Assembly: GCA_051294375.1 (NCBI GenBank)
Contig: CM119270.1
Coordinates: forward strand, 4,472,152-4,536,151
Direction: 5' to 3'
From: Paraspadella gotoi
Lineage: Eukaryota > Chaetognatha
Length of the DNA: 64,000 nucleotides
Below are positions 42,819 to 58,215 of this stretch, in pieces. The notes beneath the pieces are model-generated. The model ran no database searches and was not told the DNA's origin. It saw nothing but the letters and a program-made list of their open reading frames with translations. Position 1 is the first letter of the stretch; every line of letters starts with the position of its first letter. Both the position numbers and the translations under genes were made by a program.

Positions 42819-44331
42819 TGATTAGGACCCGGATTTATCGACCCCGCGAACCTTCATATCCGGTTCTTATTTTTAATGTTGTTGTTGTTGTTGTTGTTGT
42901 TGTCATCGAATCCGTTCCTTTCTCCTTCTTTCGATTTCACGAGTGGCGCCACGGTGGCGGAGGGGGGGGGTGTGACAAGATTTGCGCCGCGAAAATCATT
43001 CGAAGAGGAAATTATTATCGAACTTAAATGAACTCTGTACCGAGCCGGATATTCTATCTCCTTTCTGATTTCGAATACTAAGTATTAAGGAGAGGGAGCG
43101 ATATCGGAAGAAGCCCACGATTGTCATGCGTTGATGCATTTCTGTAAGATTTTTTTATCGCGGTTGATTAATGATCGATGATGTTTTCAACAGCTTCTTA
43201 AATTCTTTTACAGAAAACCTGAAATATTAATTAAAGTTTTTTTTATATATAGGAAACAAATAATATGTAAAAAAACCAAAAAAATTAAAAAAAAAAGAAA
43301 TTAGAGTTTTTTAAGTTTTAAGTTTAAATTAAGTAAAATAAATCTATACATAAAACTTCGTATTCCTTGATCATAACTTTTTTTAATTTTGTATAGTTAA
43401 TTCGGCATATGACGCATAAAAAAAAAAAAAATAAAAAAAAAAAAATAAAACCAAATCATAACAAAATAAAAATGAAAAAAAAATCGTGAGTGGCACGAGT
43501 GAGTTTACGGAAAGTGAGATCAGAGAAGCCAGGCCGCGGCCGGCGGTTGGCTGTAAGATGTGAGATGTAGATGTGAGTGTGAGGTGTAAGATATGAAAAG
43601 TGAGATGTGTGTCGTGAAATAAAGAGGAAAAGCAAAGACGGGAACTTCGGAAGTCATAGGAAAAGCGGAGTAAAGAGATCAACGGGACACAGTCGAGAGA
43701 GAAAGAAAAAGAGAGATCTTTTGTTATTTTTTTTAAGGAACTTGTTTTCTTTCTGCGCTCAAGAGGGCGGAGCTAAGCTTTAAATTCCCGAAGCGAAAAT
43801 ATTTGAGAACAAATGATGAGGATATTTTATGGGAAATCTTATGATTTTACTAACGTACATCATGTATCATTGTATCATTGTACATGTATTGTATTGTCGT
43901 AATATCATTTTGGATCATTTTAGTCATAAGGTCATTGTCTTTTATTGTCACTTTATGTCATTGTGTAAACCTCTGTTTTTATTATTTTTGAAATAAAAAA
44001 AAAAAGTACATCTTTCGAAAACAAACCTTATTGAACGTGACAGCTTGTAAAAATTTGAATTTAACTAAAACTAAAATAAATAATATATACATATTGAAAC
44101 ACAAAAACTGTTATTCCTAAAAATTCCTAAACATAACGAAAAGAAAGGAAAATATTACAATAGAAATAGAAGTACAAAATTATAAACCCAAAATGCTTAA
44201 CTCAACTAATTAATTCTTTTCGCTGCGGTTTTCATCATCTTCCTTATTTTTTATCATTGTCGTCGTGGTCGTTGTTTTTTCATCATGGTCGTCGACTCTT
44301 CGTCGTCGTCGTTCGTCGTTTCATCATCATG

Positions 44332-44382
<51 letters not shown>

Positions 44383-45115
44383 TCTCCAATCATTTCCTCT
44401 TCACATTCAAATGACGTCGGTCGATTTTTTTTAAACTGAAGCTCGAGCTTAATTTTATGGGCGCCAGCTGGCGCGATTTCGACGGCCACGCCCACTTGTC
44501 ACTGTGTCAACGGAGCCTAGCGCATCTGGAGCCTTGTAGCAGAAAAGCAATGCGAGCAGCCAGGCGGGATAACAAGTACGTTCACAATGCGGCAAAGACT
44601 TTGAAAACCCGCGGCTTTGTTTAAACTATATATTGTGAGATGTTACAGATTTATCATTTTCATTATGGAGTTATATGTTAAAATGAATATTAAATTATTT
44701 AAACTGTGCTTACGATGACGTTGAAATAATGTTTTGCGAGAGTTTTTTTTTTTACTTTGTCATTTCCTTGCTATGACCTGCACACAATCAAGCTCATAAT
44801 AAAGGATGTGATCATACTTTTTGTGCTTAGTTTGTCCATGAATACTGTCCATTACAGGATTCAATCACACATCACAATCAAATGAAAAAAAAAACGACTC
44901 TCGCGCACGAAGAACGAGCGCGAGCTGCGGAGACAAAAATGGCTAATCTGGAATCGAATTACGACTTTCTTTGAAGGCGGATGTCGAACACATTTCGGAC
45001 AATCGACCAATAATAAACAACAACAACAATAATGACGACTAACTTTTATCCTTTCTTCCTTTTGTCGGGAAAACGAGGTCGACATTTGTCGTCCGTCATG
45101 GTGGTAGAGGGAGAT

Positions 45116-45172
<57 letters not shown>

Positions 45173-45265
45173 AGAGAGAAGAGAGAGAATGAGTGATGAG
45201 GCAGCAATGAGGCGCAAGATGGCGTTGGTGGTCGTCTGTTCTCAGTTGCGAGAGAGAGAGAGAGA

Positions 45266-45319
<54 letters not shown>

Positions 45320-46777
45320 AGAAGCAGATTAGAAAAAAAATATATTAAAAATATAGTGATTTAAAAGAAGAAATTTTTCTTTCTGAACTTTAATCAAAGT
45401 ATTTGTAAACTTCTTTCATCCTCATGAGAGAGTGGCTGAGATAATAAAAATTTTTAAGCAACAATATTATAGTTATTGCTTATTGGTGCAGTAGGTTCAG
45501 TTCATTAGCTTCCTACCCCGGTGGCCGCCTAGCAGATAAGTGGACCGGACGCCTAACCCGCCTGTCACATGATGTTACAGCCTGATCCGAAGCTCAGGGA
45601 TAGTTTAATAGTTACTGTGTTTATATTGAACGGTTCTATCACTAAGTCATAATGTAATAATTAATGTCTCTTCTATTTTTATAATGATAGATAATTATGA
45701 AAATATTAGATCGAATGATGTAGATCACTGTTTGGTAGAGGAGCTCTGAGAATAAAAATTTGATTTGAGTCGATTAACAATAATATATTTTATGCGAGAT
45801 CGTATGATTATTGAGTACAAAAGTATTACGTTCATATTGTGTAAGGAACAGAAAAGAATATTACAATATATTTATAATATTATCTTATAAAAATAAGAAT
45901 TTTTTTGTCTACAGTGTCAAAAATTGTAAAAAAAGGTCAAAATTCTTAACTTTTTAACTTTTTATTTAGTAGAATACTATTCTTATGAATAAACCTGTTT
46001 TGTCGTTTCTTCTCGCTCTGTCTCTTTTCCGCTCCTAAACACCCAATTTACTCCATCCCTATCACCCATTCAAGAGTCGAGCTTCTACCCCATTCACTCC
46101 TTAACAATTCAATCCACTCCATCCCTATTCACCCCATTCAAATTGAGGCCCGCCAATAATAAGTATTTATTTAATTTTTAATGAGAAGAATAATTTGGTT
46201 TTTTAACTTAAGACAAGAATTTGGTTATTATTATTATATTTATTATATTATTCTATCTTTCTTGTTCTTTTTTAAATAATTAGCTTCTCATCAATGATAA
46301 ATGATGTCCGATTAATGTGACAAGAAAATCATAAATAAATAAGAGATAGAGAAACATAACTAATCATAACTATATCAAAACATTATAAATCATAAAGATT
46401 TTCAATAAGTCAATTAAAAAAATATTAATAAATTATTTAGCCACATTAACATCAATTAAAATTAATCAATCAATCAGAGAGAGATATAGAGAGAGAAATT
46501 CAAATAAATGGTCTTTTGGTTTTCTAATTTAAACTCTTTTTCACTTCTACGATTTCATCAAAATATTTACATCCAGCTTAATCACATACACAAAATTCCA
46601 TTTCAATTTATCTGTCAATTTTTGATAAATATAATATTATCAGTAAATATAAGTAAAAAAACTTCAAGTAATGTCACTTTTGTTTTTTCCATTTAAGCTC
46701 ATTTCTACTCGCACGATTCCATCGAAACTTTATATCCAGCTCAATCACACACTTCCTACAAACAATATGACTCATTG

Positions 46778-46807
46778 AGTTCCTCGCGAGTACTCGCGGC
46801 TCACTAA
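46778..46807 (-). repeat. Hairpin-bearing repeat, palindrome-arm copy
   Basis: Right-arm mirror of the 38,603 copy, with core GCGAGTACTCGC intact. Confidence 0.7.
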
Positions 46808-46877
46808 TTATTTAATTTTAAAATTATTGAATTGTTTGAGATGAATTTGAACTAATTTAAGAGAAGGAATGGGTGAG

Positions 46878-46985
<108 letters not shown>

Positions 46986-47440
46986 TGAACCGAACTCTGC
47001 CAGAGAAGCCGCCGATTGGCAAACGACCGGAAAAGGTCGTCAAGGTCAAACAGATCAACGAAGCTTCACCATGTCAAGCACAGGCAAAGGAAAAAGCGTG
47101 CGTGAAAGCGTGAGACGTTCGATCGAGTCGTGAAACTGGAAAAAAAGGTAGAGGACTGATGGTCGGATGGTCATTGTGATAAACCATTGGTGTACGACGT
47201 TGATTGTGACTGGTAAAATTCCAGGAATTTAAAATATGATCTCTAATGGATAAGCTTAGTCACAAAATTTTTCAGATTAAATAGTTTAAATAAGCTTCTT
47301 TTCTATTTTTAGAAAATAATTTGGATATGCCTTCAGGGTTGGTTCGGTATTTTTGAGGACAATTTCCTGTTTCAATTGGCGATTCCAAACGTCGTTTTTG
47401 GCGATAAAGACAAACGGTGGAGAGAGAGAGAGCGAGAGAG

Positions 47441-47478
<38 letters not shown>

Positions 47479-47503
47479 AGAGAGAGAGAGGAGAGAGAGA
47501 GAG

Positions 47504-47580
<77 letters not shown>

Positions 47581-49994
47581 AGAGAGGAGAGACGCCCCAA
47601 ATCCAGGAGTCAACGACGGTAAAAAGCGGTGAAAAGGAAAGAGATTTCTCTCGAGAAAAGTTAAAAGGTTTGGTAATGTTCACCGACATGGTCATATCAT
47701 TATGGATATTGTGATTAGAGATTCCCCTTCATGACATAGTGAAAGTGAATTTTTGGAAAACAAGAGAGAGAACAAAAATTAAATATATGATATGTTTCGA
47801 AGTTGATAAATCATATATATCCATAATAAACAAATTTGAGACTAGACTAGAACGAGAAATAGCGCCCAAGCCAAGGCCAAGGTAATTATATCTATTTAAA
47901 CATTTTGTGCTAAGGTACAAGAAGTTGCAAGGGAAAAAGGTGCTGTACCCCATACGATGGTGCCAGAAACTTTTTCACATCGAAAGAAAATCGCCATCAG
48001 CAAATGATTCTGGAATGTTTTTCAAATTCGCGAAATAAAAATTTCACGCGAGATGGGTGTGATGGCGCGAGAGATCGCGCGCGTGATGGCGTACGAGATA
48101 GCTTGCGAGATGAAAAGTGAGATAGCTCGCAGAATGGGAAACAAAATGGCACGGAAGTTGGCGCTTTGTGATGGCGCCTGAGTTGCGTAAGAAAAATGGT
48201 ACACGAGATGGGCGTGTAAGATGACGCGCTGAGTAGTGCTCGAAATATCGCGAGAGATGATGCTCGAGGTGCATGTAAGATGGCGCTCGAGATGACGCAC
48301 GAAATGATGTGCGAGATGGCGCGAGAGATGGCGCGCGAAATAACGCACAAAATGGCGCACGAAATGACGTGCGAGATGGCGATTCAGACGGCCTGGGAAA
48401 CGCGGTAATGAGAGGGCGTTGAAAAACTTGAAACGACGTCATCGCTGACGTCAGAGAGAAAATATCGGAAAAAAAAGTGGAAGGCGTTCGAAAAATGGGG
48501 GGAAAGGTGGGAAATTGGGGATAGGGTTGGGGAAAGGTTGGGGATAGGGTTGAAGAGTGAAAAGAGATGAGAGTGATAGAAAAAGTAGAAATGGATCGAG
48601 GGTGCGTTGAGTCGGGGATGGTTTTGCAAAGTTTGCAAAGGGAGGGACGTGGGGTTGTCAGTGTTGGGAGAGAGGTAATTATAAATGTGGAGCTAATGAG
48701 AAAGAAGCCTTTGGCTTTAATTCCTTTGATTTCGCGGAGGGGAGAAAACGTGGAGATGGATGCCAAATGTTTGCGTCCGACATCATCGCTGTCAATTGAC
48801 CTGTCTAGATGATATATATGAAAATATGTTAAAAAATATAAAATGTGTGGCTGATACTAAGTCAAATACCTCAGGATATAAATGTAAAAATATATTTAGA
48901 TAAAAAAATATAAAAATAGATGAAAAAAGACTCTGAATCAAAAGGGAAATATTAAATGAGGTACTCTGGAATCCCAGTTTATTAAAAAAAAAAGCCCTAC
49001 AATAATATAACATATTAAAATGACAGTTAAAAGGATTGAGGAGTGAAGAAGATTGAGAGTGAAAAGGATGAGGAGTGAAAAGGATTGAGGAGTGAAAAGG
49101 ATGAGGATCGATGTCAGGCCTACTCCTCATTCATTGTTGGCGAAAATGAAAACTCATTGTTCCACTTTTTCTCTGTCTATGTTTCTCTCTCTCTCTCTAC
49201 TCTCTCTCTATTTCTACTCTCTCTACTCTCTCTCTCTCTGTCTCTCCACTCTCTCTCTCTCTCTCTCTCTCTTTTCTTTCTCTGGAAAAATGAGAAAAAA
49301 AATTATTTCTATCTTCTTCTTTAACGATAAATACGAGTAGCCAATAAAACATTATACATTTGGCAAGTTTTATTTATTACTATTTCTAAAGTTACTAGCC
49401 AACAAACAAAACTTTAAACTAATAAATTAAAATCGATTATTATAATTAATAATAAAACTATTAATTTAAAAACAAACAAAAATTCCACTAATTTAAATTA
49501 CAATTTCGCTAAAAGTAACATTTTTTTTAAAGATAAACGATTAAAAATTTGTTCCCGATTCGTGATCTTAAGCATTTTTCGCGCAAATATAAAATTAAAG
49601 CATCGTTTACAGTAATATACAATTTACAATAAATGTAAAAAAATCTTTAGAAAATAAACTAATCAGAATTAGTAAATATACGTCATTTTTTTCGTTTATT
49701 TACAATTATTTTTCGATATAAATTAATTTGCGATAGAAAATCCAACAAATAAACACAGTAAAAACTAATCGGTAATTCGTACAAACATTATACGAAATAA
49801 CATTTTTTCTTATCTATACAAATATATTTAACTTTTCATATCTTTCACCCTAATTTTAGTTTTTCCATGGCAAACCAAATTTCGTGCTCAAATGATCGAT
49901 TCGTCAAAAAAAATTTCTTTCTCGGGTCTATCCGACCCTCCTGAAAAAGGAGGGCTCTGGTCGCACCGGGACACTGTCGGCGCATTTCTTGAAG

Positions 49995-50098
49995 GGTCTT
50001 GTCGCTGCAGGATCTCAATTTGTCTTGATCTTGGACATGAGCCCCTCTGGGCTCATCCACCTCCTCTTCCTCTTCCTCGCTGCTCCCCAATGAAAGTG
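49995..50098 (-). pseudogene. Truncated, frameshifted inverted copy of the secreted peptide gene
   Basis: On the minus strand this carries sequence equivalent to the exon 2 segment from the His-Phe-His-Trp region into the Lys-rich mature part, then diverges in frame through single-base deletions; its 3' UTR continues to about 49,600. It lacks exon 1, the intron and the first 40 residues of exon 2 because the palindrome ends here. Either an assembly artefact or a dead partial duplicate. Confidence 0.7.
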
Positions 50099-50099
50099 A

Positions 50100-50965
<866 letters not shown>

Positions 50966-50999
50966 TCACTCCCTTCCTCCCTACCAACCCCGTCTCTTA

Positions 51000-52469
51000 T
51001 TTAGCGTCCCGACAGAATATTACCAGTTCTTAAGGGGACCGACTACCTCCGTACCCATCGTCGAAAATTCCCCAAAGGTAAGCGACGTTTCTCTCCATCG
51101 CGAAATCGCAGATAATTAATGTCGGACGACCAAAGAAATTGCGTCGCTTGGCAAGACGGGCTTCCCTTAATTCCTCTTAAATGATTCTCACACTGGAAAC
51201 GAGTATTTAACAGACAGCAAGTGATCCTCCAGTTATTTAATATTTAGTATAACCAGCGATCGAACGATCAAAGTTGATGGCATCGTAATACAGGGTGCTG
51301 ACTAATATGAAATTGTTAAATTGATATAAAATTATTTATTCATTTGAGTTTTCAGATATAACAAGAATTTATTTCTTATAGATAATAGTGACTATTAGTT
51401 ATTATAACGATTATAGTATTAACAGACACTGTTTTAAAAGAAAGAAAAACAACAAAAACGATAACGACTACGACGACGATAAGTTACGCAAATGGCAAAG
51501 GGACGTCGCCACTATAAATCCCCGAGTGGCTGAAGCCGCATAAAGATTTGTGTAATACAAGACGAGGATTCACCGATGAGAGAGAGAGAGAGAGAGAGAA
51601 ATAGAGAGAGTAAAACCAAAAGAAAAAGAAGCGATAATAACAATGATAATAAGAGCGGATGCCCTGGCTTCTGGGGGCCGGCGTATCGGCGGATCGTCGA
51701 GGGATCGTCCCAACTCCCTGACAGAGAGAGTGAGAGAGAGAAAGAGAGAGAGAGAGAGAAGAAAGATATTCTCTTTCCTGTTTTTCTTTTGTTTATAGGA
51801 TTTTCTTGGCACAGGCGCAAAGCCAATCGGAATAATAACAACCTTCAGATATATATTATTATTTATCAATTCAATTACTTATTAATTTGATTATAAAATT
51901 ATATCCACTTTACAAAATTTTAAATAGCTTGCTGTACTATGAAATATATAGCCTAAACTTTTAGGCGATTAAAAAATAATTTGAAATTATTGATTAAATT
52001 GATCTAAATTTTTTAAAAAAGGATTTTAAATATTTTTTTTCCTCCGATTTTTTCGCCATGAGTGATTCGCTGAATAATTTTTTTTTTTTTTTTCAAGCAG
52101 GCGCAAGACCGAGACTTCATTTAAAAGTAAAACCATAATCTGATCGAAACGGGTGCCTTGAGGATTCACGCTATGGCGTGATCTTCATACAAATCCAGTC
52201 TCACTTTCAAATAATTGGGTAGCTTAAGGGGATGAATGAAATGAGATAAACAAAACAAATGAGCAAGCCTCAAAATTTTCAAATCCTTAATATCATTAAA
52301 TGGCGCAAATTAAAAAAAAAATTAAATCAATCAGAAAGTTCGATATTTTTTTTGAGAATTTCATTTCACAATTAAACTAAAATTGGTCCCTGTCAAATAT
52401 TTTCGCTCCCGACGAGAGAATGAGAAGGAAAACAATAACAAGAACTCAATTAGACCGAAGAAAGATTGA

Positions 52470-52523
<54 letters not shown>

Positions 52524-52600
52524 TTATTGAAAAAAAAACAACTTGTATTATCTGTATGATTATCAAACGGGATCTCACTTGTTGGTACCTTATTTAAGAC
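51000..52600. other. Unique AT-rich DNA, possible tRNA-like relic, no gene seen
   Basis: At 51,520-51,575 the sequence CCCCGAGTGGCTGAAGCC resembles a class II tRNA A box and is followed by a TTG-TGTAATA-CAA hairpin, but the expected B box is only GGATTCACC, so it is a weak SINE-like call. Short (GA)n runs occur at 51,577-51,610, 51,722-51,760 and 52,473-52,520. No exon supported. Confidence 0.4.
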
Positions 52601-52734
52601 GGACCTTTTTATTCGATAGATACTAGCGTCAAATATACAATAAGCAGCGATGAAAATAAAGAAAAGAATAAAAGAAAGAACGCAAAGCTTTTCAAAGCCT
52701 CAAGCACAAAAGAGTCCGGAGCGGACAAAGGCGA

Positions 52735-52795
52735 TGGCTGCGATGGCGGCGGCGCGGCGGCACGGCGGCTGGCGGCGGTGCCGGCAGCGGCAATA
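52735..52795 (+). repeat. (GGC)n-rich segment
   Basis: GGCGGCGCGGCGG triplets; the short Ala/Arg-rich frame through it stops almost at once. Confidence 0.7.
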
Positions 52796-52799
52796 AACA

Positions 52800-53400
52800 A
52801 AATTTAAGAATCCAGGAATCATTACTAGCAGCAGCCGCCGCTGGATACAGAAAAAAAATAATAGAAAAATTATTTATTTCAGTATAAAATAAAATGACTA
52901 GAATAAATGTGACGATTGAAAAATATTATAATTATAATATAAAAGCTTTTTGTCGCATTTTACTTTTAATTGTATGAGTTATTTTTGTTTTTCAGTTTTC
53001 CTTCAGTACTTTTTTTTTAAATCTGTCAAGAAAGGTTTATCGAGAGGATAATCGAAATTTTGTTATTCTCTCGCGTCGTACCACAACCGAAATATTCCAA
53101 TCTCTTACAATCACAGTATCTGTGGTCAGTGGTATAAGTTGACCCACAGCTGACAACAAAATTCCTTGATTTTGATTTTTTCCACTTAATTTTTACTGTT
53201 TTTTTTTGTTTGGATAACGTTAAAAAACATCAAAAATATTCTAACAATTAGATATACTTTTAAGTTAAGCCGGTTCACAAGTTTTAAAGCGGCCACTGGC
53301 TTCTTTAGCGTGATCTATCGACTTTACCTTCATATCACCTTTTTAAATTACGAAAATGTGTTCTCAATATTTCAGAAAGTTTTAAGTATTGTCTCTCGCT
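52800..53400. other. AT-rich DNA, no gene seen
   Basis: No supported exon, RNA gene or repeat. Confidence 0.5.
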
Positions 53401-53420
53401 CTCTCCCACCTTGCTCGTCC

Positions 53421-53557
<137 letters not shown>

Positions 53558-54072
53558 CCTCTCCCTCTCCCTCTATATCTCTCTTCGGTACCAGTGTGGC
53601 CGATCGCTTCACCGACCGTTTGACGTCAATTCGTTTTGACGAGCGAGGGTCGACGGGCGACGCCACCTGTTGCGTCAACATTTGACGAAAATGACGTAAC
53701 GATGCGAGAAAAGAGAACGGTTAAAAGGCCATCGATAAGGAAAAGGATCGGGGCTTCAATTCTTGGGTTTGGTTGTGAACGTTGTGAACCGTCGTGACTT
53801 TCACAGAATCGGGACATAAAGCTGGGAGTGGAGGACGAAGTGAACGATAAAATCTCTCCGCATTATTAATGAAAATATTACAAATGATGTAAAAAAAAAA
53901 GACTTTGGATAGGCTACATTGTGAAAAATAGTAATTCAAATCGTCACTAATTCCAGATTGATAATCGTGAAGATTTCAATATAAAGTCATGTTTTGAAAC
54001 AATCACGATTAGCAATAACCAATCACCTTTAATCATTCATAAAAATTGATAATAGAGTCGCCGACACCACGT

Positions 54073-54125
54073 GACGACGACGACGATGGCGACGACGACG
54101 ATAACGACGAAAACGAAGGCGACGA
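54073..54125 (+). repeat. (GAC)n array
   Basis: GACGACGACGATGGCGACG triplets followed by AACGACGAAAACG. Confidence 0.85.
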
Positions 54126-54163
54126 TCCGACGCTGACGAGTGTCAAATTTAAAAGTTAAATTG

Positions 54164-54219
<56 letters not shown>

Positions 54220-54284
54220 TTTTTGATTATTCACATGTTATTCTAGTAATTTTCCTCTTTTTAAAAGTATTATTATTTAGCAAA

Positions 54285-54332
54285 ATGGTCATTTCGGTTG
54301 ACGCAAACGATCCGGTTCATCCATTAATAAAA
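54285..54332 (+). CDS. Possible start exon of an unrecognised gene
   Basis: ATG at 54,285 begins a 16-codon open segment (MVISVDANDPVHPLIK) ending in phase 0 at a very strong AAAA|GTAAGTAT donor. An AG four bases before the ATG (TTATTTAG) could be an acceptor of a 5' UTR intron. The CAA/CGA triplet-rich region after the acceptor-like TTTCCAG at 54,934 hits a stop in the frame required, so it is not the next exon. In phase it could join the exon at 60,772. No family recognised. Confidence 0.3.
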
Positions 54333-54500
54333 GTAAGTATTGATTAATCAAACGAGCACTTTTACTATTTCACTAAACTAAAGAATCAGAGCCAAGGAGC
54401 AAAACAAATCAACGCAACTCGAGATTTCTCAAAAAGATAAGGTTATTAATTGAGATTGCGTAGTTAACTAATTCATTGATCAAGCTCTTCACAAAATGCT

Positions 54501-54526
54501 GAGAGAGAGAGAGAGAGAGGCTGAGA

Positions 54527-54598
<72 letters not shown>

Positions 54599-54605
54599 GA
54601 GAGAC
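54501..54605 (+). repeat. (GA)n microsatellite
   Basis: About 100 bases of GA repeat with a few single-base interruptions. Confidence 0.95.
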
Positions 54606-54943
54606 AGAGATTCAGACTAGATAAGAACAAAACAAAATTCTTTAAGACTTTTTCGGTCATTAGGATTTTCTTGTCATTTTTAATGGAGCAGCACGTTTTC
54701 AATCTCAACTGCATTTTTGAGTGTTTAAAATGAGCAACTGCTAAGCCCCAGTGCACCAGGAAGTGTAAAAATGAGATTGTAAGATCATTTACGTTTCCAA
54801 ATTCCCTCAGATTTCCTTTCTGTTGAATTCGACTGATTTTTTCGATGAGATACATATTATTTTTAAAATTCGTTTTCAAGATGGTTTGGGAAATTTTTGC
54901 AGAAGCAATTAACTCGACTTTTCTTCTCTTTCCAGTTAAGATT

Positions 54944-54944
54944 A

Positions 54945-55019
<75 letters not shown>

Positions 55020-55024
55020 CGACA

Positions 55025-55055
<31 letters not shown>

Positions 55056-55062
55056 CAGCAGC
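54944..55062 (+). repeat. (AAC)n followed by (GAC)n
   Basis: About 25 AAC units pass through CGACAACGACAA into about ten ACG units. The poly-Thr frame through it continues for about 60 further codons without a recognisable domain. Confidence 0.93.
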
Positions 55063-55249
55063 AATAAACGCTTTTCCGATCAGAGAGGAATTGATTTTAA
55101 ATCGGCAGCTGACGTCGGCTGTATGTATGCACGATGTCGGCTCTATCCGAAGTCATTTAGAGATGACATCGACAAACAAGACGACGAATAAGACGACGAC
55201 GACAACAGATTTATCTCCGGAACAACGATTTCGAAATGCAGAAGGATAA

Positions 55250-57230
55250 TTTTCAGATGGTTTTCAAGTTGGCTCATTGTCGTTTTCAAGATGTTGAAAG
55301 ATTCATAAAGGAGAGGCGGATTATTTAAAACGTCAAGGAGATTAGTCGGCTAAATTATATTTAGAAACTCCGTGGATAACAATTGCTGAGAAATTGGAAC
55401 CGAGATTTCAATGTGAAACGTTTAAACGTGAAATTTAAAAACGTGACAGTGAGAAATATTGTAAGGAGGAGCGGAGGGGGAGAAATTGTGAAGTGGTACG
55501 ATGGAAAAAAAAACTGGTGAAGTGAAAGAGTGGGAAAAGATTGGTGAAGTGGGACAGTGGGACATGTGAAATCAGTGATAATAGATTTCGACCTTGAGAG
55601 GAGGAATGAATGAGTGCATCACTTGGGTAAATTGAAGGACGAGTTATCAAAGTCTCCTCGCCTGAAATGCGGGAAAGATTTTGGATTAACCAATGCTTAG
55701 ATTATTATTAATTATTTAATATTATTATTATTAATATTAATAATGATAATAATAATAATATATTATTATTATTATTTTTATTATTAGTATGACATCCTAA
55801 CATATATCTTATCACAACATTGTTGTGCGGTACGCAACCGTCTGACAAATTCGCGTGAGTCTTAAGTTGTTCATATTTATTCACAAAACGTTTTAAGGAC
55901 TATACTAATAAAAATAGAAAAGAAAAGTTTCTGCTACAAACTCACTGAAAACAAAAGACGATCAGTACAATGAGTACAACGAACGCGACGAGTTCATTGC
56001 CATCGAGATAACAAAAGAAGTAATACTAATTACTTTGGAAATACAAATTCCATTATAGAATCTGCACTCGGCATGAATAAGTAATTGCCTAAAATCTCAT
56101 TGGCATTACACGTACTGATGCCATTCGGAAACCCGTTCTTCTAAAATAGCTTCAAAGGGTCTCTCTTAGAGATAGTTGGTAATTTAATTTTGGAAAAAGG
56201 ATTAAAGATTTACGAATAGAATGTTAAAACAAATTGACTAAAAAAAAAAGAACAAAACTGACCGATAATTAAAAATTTGATCGAAAAGAAAAAAAACATT
56301 TTTTCGACAACTGTCTCAGTTATATTTTCTAGCTTAAACTAATATCACCCAACGGGTGTCAATTAATAAGAAAAGTTCACCCGTGAAAAGCTAATTAAAA
56401 AAGCTTAAAATTAAGCTCGATAATTTCTCGCTATCTTTCATAAACGACAGAATTAGTTTGGTTATGATTAAGGAACGCGGAGAAGATTTATTAGAGAAGG
56501 AAGAAGGAATTCATGTAATAAATAAGAGATAGATGAGGATGAGAAAGAGGAAGAGGAGGAGGAGGAGGAATAACAAGAGGAAGAGTTTTGAAGATCGGGT
56601 ATAATCGACCTGTGAAGCTGGTTTACGCGCTGGGGGGGGGGGAGGGACGGCACTGGGGTGAGCCGGTGCTTAATACCGAATCTCAAATCTGGACGGCCGT
56701 CGTCGTTCGTCGTCGTCTTCGTCGTCGTCGTCGTCTCAATGTGGATCCGAAGATCGAATATGCGCTAAAGACGCGAAAGTCTCTTCATTTAAGGTTTTTC
56801 CGTTTTGACGGCGAAACGAGCCTTCGATCAAGAAACAAAAACAAAAGCGGAGACGAACAAAAAAGAAACAAAAAAGAGATCAACAAATAAAAACAAAACA
56901 AAAAACAAACTGAAATTTACACAAACAATCTTTCTTTAAAAAAACTTGAAAAAAGACAAACAAAAAAAAAACTAATTTGATAGATTTTGCATTATAATTT
57001 TAATTAACCGACTTGATTTTCACGTGTTTTTTTTTCAACATAATTTTGAACATAATTCTTCATTTTTCCAAAGCCGAAGTGAATTTTTCTGCGATTAATC
57101 TCAAATTCGCCGATATCTTAAACAAATAAACAACAAATATTCAATATTCAAATGGAAATATCAATTTAATAGCAAAAACTTTCGAATTCTCGAATCGTGA
57201 TTGGTTCAAAAGAGGCGAGGGAATTTCACC
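55250..57230. other. Mostly AT-rich DNA, no gene seen
   Basis: Contains a G/A-rich GTGAAGTGGGA degenerate tandem (about 55,490-55,570), an ATT/AAT trinucleotide tract (55,700-55,790), a GGA tract (56,540-56,585), a G9 homopolymer at 56,632, and a CGTCGT run (56,698-56,735). Confidence 0.5.
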
Positions 57231-57231
57231 A

Positions 57232-57291
57232 ATGTCGGACGTCCAAACGACGATGGCGCGCGGACTTCCGCCGCTCAGCGCCATTTTGCAG
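57232..57291 (+). CDS. Probable first coding exon of an unrecognised gene (activation-domain-like protein)
   Basis: ATG at 57,232 in a GC-rich patch starts a 20-codon segment, MSDVQTTMARGLPPLSAILQ, that ends exactly at CAG|GTAGAC in phase 0. The next supported exon at 60,772 also begins in phase 0, so the two can be spliced across a 3.48-kb intron. GC content jumps here relative to the flanks, as it does over the downstream exon. Confidence 0.5.
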
Positions 57292-58090
57292 GTAGACGGC
57301 GCTTGGCGACATTATTGATTCATTGCTGCTATGAAAATTTAAAAATTACTTGTGCCACTATTTCATATTCTGGATTGTAAAATAATTAATATATATGATT
57401 TGATTCATTTTATCTATATTTCATTTTCATCATCTTTCTTTATTTTAAACTGAAAATATTTAAATATTATGTTTTTTTAAGTAGTTTTCTAAATAGATAT
57501 CAAACATCATTCCTGTAAGAAAGTCATTAATAGAACCTCAAAATATTTAAAAGGCTGAATATTCATATCCTTCTTTAATATCATTTTTGTTAAATTAATT
57601 CATTTAATACCTAGATTCACCGCGACATCAGTTAGATATTAATCTGATATTAATGAGATATTAATGAGATATTAAGAGATATTAAAATTCAAAAATAGTA
57701 AAGAGAGGAAAGTTAAAAAGCTGCCCAGAGCAATGGCTGATGAATTTCATTCTGAAAGTAAAACTCATTTTATCGCGAGTTAAAATTAGTTTTAAAAGAA
57801 ATATTCTTTACAAAATTACAATTTAATTAGACAATAATTTATTCATCGAATAAAATAAACGTTTATCGGTCACGGGAGTAGGTTTTTTTATCTCGAAGCC
57901 GCCAGGCGTCCTCGTCACGGATTACCTTTCAATCCTTTTGTGCTTTTGTTTTTTGTTGTTTTTTTTTCGAGTTCGTTGTTGTTGTTGTTTTATTTTTCTC
58001 GAGACACTAAATTCCCCGGATTCTCACGTCAACCGGGCGGCATTAACGAATCTGAGAGGTTCGAGACTCGCTCTCTCGATATGTGAAGTG
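57292..58090. other. AT-rich DNA, no gene seen
   Basis: Probable first-intron sequence. Contains an ATTAATGAGATATTAAGAGATATT tandem of about 12-bp units at 57,635-57,685. Confidence 0.5.

Positions 58091-58215
<125 letters not shown>

Noticed and set aside
52735-52800. Ala/Arg-rich small protein MAAMAAARRHGG
   Set aside because: A (GGC)n-driven 20-codon frame without splice sites.
54845-55249. Poly-Thr protein of about 134 codons
   Set aside because: Driven by (AAC)n/(GAC)n; the downstream part has no domain and the required splice phase does not match the nearby ATG exon.
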